Shown here: one piece after another, positions 52,349 to 57,831 of the stretch
How positions within the stretch are numbered: the stretch's first letter is position 1
Layout of the letters: every line of letters starts with the position of its first letter
Assembly (NCBI GenBank): GCA_030749225.1
Contig: JASMKO010000049.1
Span: 1-57,831, forward strand
Source of the DNA: Verrucomicrobiota bacterium
GTDB lineage: Bacteria > Verrucomicrobiota > Verrucomicrobiia > Limisphaerales > UBA1096
Length of the DNA stretch: 57,831 nt
Direction of reading: 5' to 3'
Made by a program: the position numbers and the translations under genes
Notes under the pieces: model-generated
Databases searched by the model: none
What the model was told of the DNA's origin: nothing
The model's input: only the letters and a program-made list of their open reading frames with translations

Positions 52349-53617
52349 TCAGCTTTGCAGGATTTCGTGAACGGGCTTGGCCGACTCGACGACAATGCGG
52401 GATGGCCGTCCATCCGGCGTATGCAGCACATGCTCGAGATCCGCTCCAAGCGCGGCGAGCACCGTGCTGAAAAGATCCGCTGGAGTGATAGGCCGTTCGA
52501 CCGGCGCTTCGCCGTTGGCATCGGTTTTGCCGACAACCACGCCGCGCTTTAGCCCGTTGCCGAACAGCAGTGCAGAACTGGCGCGACCCCAATGATCACG
52601 CCCACCGCGCGGGTTGATGCGGGGCGTGCGACCGAATTCGCTGGCCAAGAGGACGGTGACGCGATCGTCGAGTCCGCGCTGGATCAAGTCCTCGTGCAGC
52701 GCGGAGACGGCTTGGTCGAGCGCTTCCAGCTTGGGAGGGAATCCATAGGTCAGCGCTTGCGCGATGCCCTGGTGATGATCCCAACCCTTGTAGCGGACGA
52801 GCACCGTTCGCACGCCGCCCTCAACCAACCGCCGCGCCAGCAGGGCGGACTGGCCCAGCAGCTTGCGGCCGTAACGCTTGCGCGTTTCCGGTTTTTCGCT
52901 GGAGAGATCGAACAATTCGCGTGCCTCGTGCGAGAGCGACATGAAGCGTGCCTGGGACAGGAAGCGGTCACGCGCCTGCTCCGACTCGGAACGTGGCTTG
53001 CCGTCAAGTGCGTCAACAGTTTGGAGCAGCGAAAGCGCCCGCTGCGCCTGCGGCGAGGCGGTCATGTTCTGCACGCGGAAGTCGCCTTTCGATGGGTCGC
53101 CACCTACCTCGAACGGTCCGCGTGTCAGCGGCAGAAATCCTTGCCTCGCGTACGGGTGCGCGTCGGGGATCGCGACGTAGGATGGGATTGGGTTGCCGTT
53201 GCCGAGTTGTTCCGGCGTCAGCACCGATCCGATCGATGGATACTCGAGCAGCGGAGATGGGCGGCGGCCGGTGAGCATATAGTGCGAGCCGCGCCCGTGG
53301 TTGCCCTCGGTGCTGGTGATCGAGCGCACCAACGCGCACTGATCCATGATGCCGGAGATTCGTGGCAGATGCTCGCTTACGAACACTCCCTCGAGGCTCG
53401 ACTCGCGCGCGATGAGCTCACCGCGAATGTCCGGGCGTGCTTCCGGCTTGCCGTCGAACGTGTCGATGTGTGACATGCCGCCGTCCATCCACAGCACAAT
53501 CAGCGAGCGGTTTGACTTGCGGAGCAGCGGCGCTCCCTGCAGCAGGCTGGGCAGCCACGGCAGCGCACTCATTGTCGTCAGGAAGTCGCGGCGTCGAAAC
53601 ATGAGGGAAGGGTTCAT
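52349..53617 (-). CDS. DUF1501 protein with twin-arginine signal
   Basis: A 422-residue protein with an N-terminal R-R-R-D-F-L-T motif (twin-arginine-type signal), then the DUF1501 core: LIVLWMDGGMSHIDTFDGKP, GNHGRGSHYMLTGRRPS and the later TVLLASEFGRTPRIN and GGRDHWGRASSALL. DUF1501 belongs to the alkaline-phosphatase/sulfatase superfamily by fold and always pairs with DUF1549/DUF1553 proteins in PVC bacteria, as here. The reaction is unknown. tatA and tatC are at 38734-40485. Confidence 0.9.
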   Translation of the reverse strand: MNPSLMFRRRDFLTTMSALPWLPSLLQGAPLLRKSNRSLIVLWMDGGMSHIDTFDGKPEARPDIRGELIARESSLEGVFVSEHLPRISGIMDQCALVRSITSTEGNHGRGSHYMLTGRRPSPLLEYPSIGSVLTPEQLGNGNPIPSYVAIPDAHPYARQGFLPLTRGPFEVGGDPSKGDFRVQNMTASPQAQRALSLLQTVDALDGKPRSESEQARDRFLSQARFMSLSHEARELFDLSSEKPETRKRYGRKLLGQSALLARRLVEGGVRTVLVRYKGWDHHQGIAQALTYGFPPKLEALDQAVSALHEDLIQRGLDDRVTVLLASEFGRTPRINPRGGRDHWGRASSALLFGNGLKRGVVVGKTDANGEAPVERPITPADLFSTVLAALGADLEHVLHTPDGRPSRIVVESAKPVHEILQS

Positions 53618-53633
53618 CGGTTTCGGTCGTTCG

Positions 53634-55637
53634 TCAACGTAACGAGCCAAACTCGCGGCCTGCCATCAGCGCGAAAGCAAGATCGCCCAGGCCGGCTGCG
53701 CCCTGTTTTTCGAGTGTCGGCAAAAATGACTCGGCTTCGCTTGGTTTGGGGTCACGCGACAAAACCAGGCGGAACAACGCGCGCAGTTGCTGCGTCGGCT
53801 CACTGACAAAATCGCCGATGGCAGCCACCGAGTTGCCCGGCTTGGCCAAGCCGTCCTGGATCAGTCCGCTGTTGAGCACGTACAGCTGCCGGGCGAGCAG
53901 CGACTCCGGCGGCGGCTCGTGCGGCAGCGCGTCGCCGATCACCCACTCGACCGCCCGCTTGAACTGTGCCGTTGTCAGCGGTCGGGCCTCGCGGCGGGCG
54001 AGGTAGTGTGCGGCCGGATCCGTCGCCAGCGCGTGCCCATCGCGCGGCTCGCTGGCCAAGGCGTAGACGCGGGAAGTGACGATCGCGCGAATCAATTTTC
54101 GCGGATCGCCGCCGGTGTGGCTGAACTCCCGCACGAGGGCGTCAAGCAACGCGCCGTGGATCGCCGGGTTGCTCAGCCGATGATCGTCCGGCGCATTGAC
54201 AAGATGTTTGCCGACGAGGATGCCAAAGAAACGGTTCGCCACGTTTCGGCCGAACTGGTCGTGACCGCCGTCGAGGATGCTCCACGCCAGCTCATCGCCG
54301 GGCCGGCGCTGGGGGGGCAGCGGCACGGCAGGATTGAGCTGGAGCAGCGCGGGCTGAACCGCCTTGCCGGTGCCGGGCAGGAACAGTTTGCCGGCCATCA
54401 TGCCGCCGGCGGGATTCGGCCGCGCGTCGGCGAAATACGCGGAAAAGGCGAGGTGCTCGCGTTGTTGCCAGCGATCCGTCGGGTGGTCATGGCAGCGTGC
54501 GCAGCCGATGCTCATGCCCAGCAGCGTACGGCCAACGTACTCTGCACGGTCGCGCGGGTCATTGTGCCGGGAGACAAACCCACCCGCCTCGCCGCTGCCG
54601 AGAATATCCCGGGCCAGTTGTGGCAGAGGCATGTTTTGACGAACCGCCTCGAAAAGGTAGCGGCGTAGTTTCGAGTTACGGCGCTTCTCGGCATCTTTTT
54701 CGCTTCGGGTTTCCGGCAGCTCGAGCCAGCGTCGGTAGTGATCTGCAAACACTTCGGCGAACTCCTCGGTGCGCATCAGGCGATCCGCCGTGTTGGCCAA
54801 GCGCTTGGCTGGCGGCAACGCGAGAAATGCGTCGAGCTCGCTTGGTGTCGGTGGTCGGCCGGCGAGGTCGATGTGCAACCGGCGAGCGAGCAGGAAGGCG
54901 TCCGCCTCGGCGTCCGGCTTGAGGCCCAGCGACTCGAGGCCGGCAAGCCAGGCGGCGTCGAGTGGCTGCGTCGACGGCGCCGCGCCCGGCGGGCCTTCGT
55001 TGAATGACTGTCGGATGACGGCACGGGCGTTGCGGTCGGCGTAACGGGCAATCACCCACGCCTCGCCGGTGGCGCGCCGGTTCACCGAGCCGTCGTCGTG
55101 GACGAGTGCCACGGCCTCGTCGGTGCTCGAGAATACAGTGAGCCGCGTGACGTCGCGGGTGACCGTGCGCTTGGCCAGGCGGAATTCCGCCACCGCCCCG
55201 AAGCCGCCGTCTCGTGGCTCGAGCCGCAGCTTGGCCAGGCGGCCCGGTTCGCTCTCGGCGAACGCCACGCCGCGCCGAATCCAACCGAGCAGCGACTCGT
55301 AGTCGGCGCTGCCTTTTTTGAAAATTCGACCGCCCTCATGCTTGGTTTGCCGGGTGGCTTTGAGGAGAAGCAGGCTGGCCTCCGGTTTGACCAGGTCGAT
55401 CCGGCGGCCGTCTAGGTCCTGCGTGAGTGCGGCGTAGTCGGCGGCGGGATTCATCGCGAAGAGTGACAACTTGAAGCCGGCCTGGCCAGTCGCCGCGCCG
55501 TGGCACTCGGCCGAGGCGCAGCCCTGCTTGATCAGCAGCGGCGAGATGTCGTGAGCGAAATGAAACGGCTTAGGCTCGCCCGCTCCGGAAACAAGTGGCG
55601 CAGCGAAGGCTGCGGCGATGACCCAGGCGCGGCACAT
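53634..55637 (-). CDS. DUF1549/DUF1553 planctomycete-type cytochrome protein
   Basis: A 667-residue secreted protein. The N-terminal region has a heme-type C-x-x-x-C-H site (CASAECHG); then comes DUF1549 (PSCyt2), with RLHIDLAGRPPTPSELD near residue 250, and DUF1553 (PSD1), with GMSIGCARCHDHPTDRW around residue 375 and FGRNVANRFFGILVGKHL. These proteins are typical of Planctomycetes/Verrucomicrobia and are paired with DUF1501; they may process sulfated sugars. Ends 16 bp before the DUF1501 start. Confidence 0.9.
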   Translation of the reverse strand: MCRAWVIAAAFAAPLVSGAGEPKPFHFAHDISPLLIKQGCASAECHGAATGQAGFKLSLFAMNPAADYAALTQDLDGRRIDLVKPEASLLLLKATRQTKHEGGRIFKKGSADYESLLGWIRRGVAFAESEPGRLAKLRLEPRDGGFGAVAEFRLAKRTVTRDVTRLTVFSSTDEAVALVHDDGSVNRRATGEAWVIARYADRNARAVIRQSFNEGPPGAAPSTQPLDAAWLAGLESLGLKPDAEADAFLLARRLHIDLAGRPPTPSELDAFLALPPAKRLANTADRLMRTEEFAEVFADHYRRWLELPETRSEKDAEKRRNSKLRRYLFEAVRQNMPLPQLARDILGSGEAGGFVSRHNDPRDRAEYVGRTLLGMSIGCARCHDHPTDRWQQREHLAFSAYFADARPNPAGGMMAGKLFLPGTGKAVQPALLQLNPAVPLPPQRRPGDELAWSILDGGHDQFGRNVANRFFGILVGKHLVNAPDDHRLSNPAIHGALLDALVREFSHTGGDPRKLIRAIVTSRVYALASEPRDGHALATDPAAHYLARREARPLTTAQFKRAVEWVIGDALPHEPPPESLLARQLYVLNSGLIQDGLAKPGNSVAAIGDFVSEPTQQLRALFRLVLSRDPKPSEAESFLPTLEKQGAAGLGDLAFALMAGREFGSLR

Positions 55638-55638
55638 G

Positions 55639-56697
55639 TCACCGGCTCTTCGCGCCGGAGTGTTTCTTCACAAAACCCTCAGCCAACTTGTGGGCATGCG
55701 GGGTGCCGTAGCGATCCTTGAGACTGAGCACGAGCCGGAACATCTCGCGTGCCTGTCGCATCAACTCGGCACTCTCGGCAGCCCGGTCGGTGATGCTCTG
55801 AAAAACCTCGTCGTTGCGTTCGTCACTGTTTGTCTTGCGGATGAAGGCGCGGAGGCTCGATTGCAGGTCAGCGTCATTGGGCGGCGCGCCTTCGCGCTTG
55901 GCCGCCGACTTGGCCGGGTTGCGATCGGCGGCGGGACGGCGGGTGGCATTCGGAGCGTCGCGCTTCATGCGCTGCGGGCGGCGCTGCTGCATTCGGTTGT
56001 TCATCTGTCCGCTCTCGAGTTGGGCCAAGCGCGCGCGGAGTCTCTGCAGTTGCACGCCCTGGTTTACGGCAAGTTCGCGAACGGCATCACCGCTCTTCGG
56101 CAAATTGCCGGCGATCATGCGGCGCAACTCTGCCGGGTCAGACGGGATTTTGCCGGCGATTTCTTCAACCCATTCCCGCAACTGCGGCACATTGTGCTGG
56201 CCGGTGTCGGTGAGTGCGACCGAGCGCACCACCTGGCCGCCCTTGGCCAGAACCAGTGTCAGTGCAGCGCGGCGATTGAGCGCGTAGTCGCCCGGCCCCT
56301 CGAGTCCGTCGAGGCTCAGGATGATCGGGTGCGCAAGCTTGAGTGATCCGTTGATGGCCTTGAGCCGGTTCTCTGCCGAGGTGCGATCGTCGGAGAGCAG
56401 CAGGGTGTGCGAGTGAAAACCTAGGATGGAGTGCTCTGCGGTGAGGTCGTCGAGGCCGCGCAACACCGGGACGATGTTGCGGGTCAACTCGTGGATGAAC
56501 AGGAGCGCGCCGGAGCCTTGGCCAAGCGACTTGGAAGCATCAAACTCCCGGCCCTTGTGCGGACCGTGCAGTGCATAGCTGTTCACCGGCGCGAGCCGGG
56601 AACCGGTCGGCGGCCCGGAAGCAATCTCGGCTGCTTGGCCATTTTGCGTCATCAAGCCAAGTGCCAGCGCCATCGATGGGAAAAAATGCGTTTTCAT
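55639..56697 (-). CDS. Secreted protein with coiled coil, first gene of the DUF1549 operon
   Basis: A 352-residue protein, signal peptide (MKTHFFPSMALALGLMTQNG, ends near Q-A-A). The first part is like a thioredoxin/peroxiredoxin fold without the CxxC pair (GALLFIHELTRNIVPVLRGL); the middle has a coiled coil (LQRLRARLAQLESGQMNN) and a basic, Arg-rich linker (QQRRPQRMKRD). I do not know its function. It is immediately upstream (1 bp) of the DUF1549 protein, which makes a four-gene unit with the WD40 and DUF1501 genes. Confidence 0.7.
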   Translation of the reverse strand: MKTHFFPSMALALGLMTQNGQAAEIASGPPTGSRLAPVNSYALHGPHKGREFDASKSLGQGSGALLFIHELTRNIVPVLRGLDDLTAEHSILGFHSHTLLLSDDRTSAENRLKAINGSLKLAHPIILSLDGLEGPGDYALNRRAALTLVLAKGGQVVRSVALTDTGQHNVPQLREWVEEIAGKIPSDPAELRRMIAGNLPKSGDAVRELAVNQGVQLQRLRARLAQLESGQMNNRMQQRRPQRMKRDAPNATRRPAADRNPAKSAAKREGAPPNDADLQSSLRAFIRKTNSDERNDEVFQSITDRAAESAELMRQAREMFRLVLSLKDRYGTPHAHKLAEGFVKKHSGAKSR

Positions 56698-56773
56698 GTT
56701 CCTCAAACGATTCGTGTCAGGGAACAATCTCCTCCGATGGATAAAAGTCCAGTCCCGAATTACCGCCGATCAC

Positions 56774-56787
56774 CGCTTGGCCAAGCG
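56774..56787. repeat. Perfect 14-mer palindrome (between GDYXXLXY and secreted-protein genes)
   Basis: In the 91-bp gap, directly after the GDYXXLXY stop on the minus strand. Confidence 0.9.
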
Positions 56788-56788
56788 G

Positions 56789-57310
56789 CTATTGTGCGTT
56801 GGTGGTGGGTTGCTCCTCGTTGTAGGCCTTGGGGCTGATGGGTTCGCGGTTTTCGTCAGCCAAGTCCACCAGCATCAGGTTGCCGTCACTGTCGAGCTTG
56901 AAAATGCCGTAGTGTGCCGCTTCAAATGCCTTGGCTTTGCCTTCCTGAAAAAAGAAGGAATGCGTGGCCACCTCGGGACGGCGACTGCTGAAATTGAACC
57001 GGAGCAACCGTTCGTTTTCAGCCAGGTCTTCGCCATTGTAGACACGATCCAACGTTGCCACGCCGTTGTCGTCTTTTTTAATGACGATCTGTCCCCGGTG
57101 GCTGCGCAGTTCCTTCTTTCCACGTAGTTCATTGTGCAGGCGATAATTCAGTGCCATGTAATCCCCCTGCAACAGGGAGCGCGGGTCGCGCGGCGCCAAT
57201 TCCAACAGGATCGTTTCGCCGTTGGCCTTCAGGGATTCTTTGCTGAGAATGCTAAGGTTGAGATAGCCCAACACCGGGAGCAGGAGCAGGAGTGCCAGTT
57301 TTATACGCAT
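56789..57310 (-). CDS. GDYXXLXY protein
   Basis: A 173-residue protein with one N-terminal helix (KLALLLLLPVLGYLN) and the family motif GDYMALNY. These proteins are encoded beside DUF4401/DUF2157 membrane proteins, as here (the start overlaps the neighbour's end by 10 bp). Role unknown. Confidence 0.85.
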   Translation of the reverse strand: MRIKLALLLLLPVLGYLNLSILSKESLKANGETILLELAPRDPRSLLQGDYMALNYRLHNELRGKKELRSHRGQIVIKKDDNGVATLDRVYNGEDLAENERLLRFNFSSRRPEVATHSFFFQEGKAKAFEAAHYGIFKLDSDGNLMLVDLADENREPISPKAYNEEQPTTNAQ

Positions 57311-57831
57311 GAGTTTTGTTCCTTTCTAGTAACGAGTGCATTCAGGATGAGACGAATGCCAAGCAGCAAACCGCCACTGCCAAGCAGGACGTATGACTTC
57401 GTCTCCAAGGTGAAATCGAGTTGATAATAGTAGTAGATGAGAAATCCAGTCAGGGAAATCCAGCCGATGAATGAAACCAACGGGCGATGATTCATGCGCC
57501 CAAATACCATAAGCAAAATCGAAAGTAAAATTCCAGCATTGGTGAAAAACGCCAGTAAAATGACTCCCACAGCGATCACGATGGCTTGTGAGTCCATCTG
57601 TTTTTTAAATCCACCAACGGCATAAGACAGGAGGTACAACAAACCAAAACCGGCGATGAAATTAGGCAGCCAGATTTCAAATCCTAAAATGGGTTCAAGT
57701 TTCGGATCACTCATCAACCCCGACTGCATCACTGCCAAGCCAAGAAGTGTGCAAATCAAGGCATACGCAACTGGATCATAAAGTTTTTTGACCTTCTCGT
57801 GAAGCAGCAGAAACCCAGCGCAAATCATATA
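57301..57831 (-). CDS. DUF4401-type membrane protein (start outside window)
   Basis: The last 176 codons of a protein with at least four helices (YALICTLLGLAVM, IAGFGLLYLLSYAV, AIVIAVGVILLAFF, FIGWISLTGFLIYYYY), ending in a short polar tail. Family by context: DUF4401 normally precedes GDYXXLXY. The frame is still open at the window end, so the start probably lies outside. Confidence 0.7.
   Translation of the reverse strand, partial: YMICAGFLLLHEKVKKLYDPVAYALICTLLGLAVMQSGLMSDPKLEPILGFEIWLPNFIAGFGLLYLLSYAVGGFKKQMDSQAIVIAVGVILLAFFTNAGILLSILLMVFGRMNHRPLVSFIGWISLTGFLIYYYYQLDFTLETKSYVLLGSGGLLLGIRLILNALVTRKEQNSCV

Larger units (their letters stand above)
364..56784. repeat. Highly iterated palindrome TTGGCCAA / CGCTTGGCCAAGCG (whole window)
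   Basis: Core TTGGCCAA starts at 364, 1461, 1648, 1733, 2434, 3316, 3790, 4147, 5921, 7343, 7376, 8416, 8604, 9448, 9519, 10842, 12422, 14973, 15044, 15719, 17484, 17960, 18224, 19548, 20328, 21694, 21862, 24406, 24521, 25006, 25183, 25720, 26839, 27831, 28416, 28686, 31173, 31459, 31511, 33252, 34431, 36537, 36890, 38836, 39191, 41705, 41927, 43439, 44521, 46484, 47642, 49650, 49678, 50116, 51486, 52180, 52293, 53842, 54793, 56518 and 56777. Hand count 61; about 0.75 expected at 60 % GC. Many near-matches (one change) also occur. Confidence 0.9.

Noticed and set aside
53787-54668. 293-codon open frame on the plus strand
   Set aside because: Shadow of the DUF1549 gene; Arg/Ala-rich without motifs.
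364-56784. The palindrome as a set of intrinsic terminators or transposon ends
   Set aside because: Most copies lie inside essential genes, have no T run, and show no flanking duplication or transposase.

Overview
The window looks like a chromosomal segment of a GC-rich diderm bacterium of the Verrucomicrobiota, most likely the Pedosphaera/Limisphaera side of the phylum. The pointers are the gene families: two secreted sulfatases, an ASPIC/UnbV-FG-GAP giant protein, a planctomycete-type cytochrome DUF1549/DUF1553 plus DUF1501 operon, a TIGR04073 exosortase-associated lipoprotein, PQQ-type propellers, LamG proteins and a ResB/CcsA cytochrome c system. This is inferred from protein families; there is no rRNA gene in the window. 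I saw no tRNA, CRISPR array, insertion sequence or phage gene. Coding density is about 95 %.

Layout: 1-5912 (+) carries the end of a PQQ-like propeller, a DUF3311/sodium-solute symporter pair, and an adenylate-forming enzyme plus aldehyde-dehydrogenase-like reductase that together look like a carboxylate-to-aldehyde module. 5939-8444 holds a beta-CASP metallo-beta-lactamase and purS-purQ. 8594-18204 (mostly minus) holds a PAP2 protein, two sulfatases, ketopantoate reductase, an HU protein, the 1.1-kb-residue FG-GAP/ASPIC protein and a TPMT-like methyltransferase. 18238-20183 has an SMP-30-like propeller and trpS. 20190-24963 (-) is a cytochrome c biogenesis operon (novel TM protein, resB, ccsA). 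25081-31447 has a DUF3445 protein, acpS-pdxJ, a large secreted protein, rpsU, a TIM-barrel protein and an LPG-synthase-like flippase. 31471-34377 (-) has polX and ald. 34552-38645 (+) is a full Tol-Pal operon with an extra zinc-ribbon membrane protein, followed by tatA, tatC, the TIGR04073 lipoprotein and ispE. 42013-57831 has a phospholipase D protein, a triple-LamG secreted protein, the two-subunit class I fumarase, a NYN protein, an FmdB-type zinc ribbon, a PQQ-like propeller, the WD40/DUF1501/DUF1549 operon and the GDYXXLXY/DUF4401 pair.

The most striking signal is not a gene. An 8-bp palindrome TTGGCCAA, usually inside CGCTTGGCCAAGCG, occurs about 61 times by hand count, where base composition predicts fewer than one. 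It lies inside conserved genes of all kinds and, at about five times higher density, between genes. It is a highly iterated palindrome comparable in style to HIP1 of cyanobacteria but with a different sequence. In coding DNA it is read as L-A-K-R or L-G-Q-A almost always, and as A-W-P-S only once, and it often supplies the signal-peptidase site of secreted proteins. I know of no description of this element. Other points of interest are a roughly 100-residue domain present three times in the cytochrome c biogenesis operon, a histidine-rich extension on TatC, and the zinc-ribbon gene inside tol-pal.
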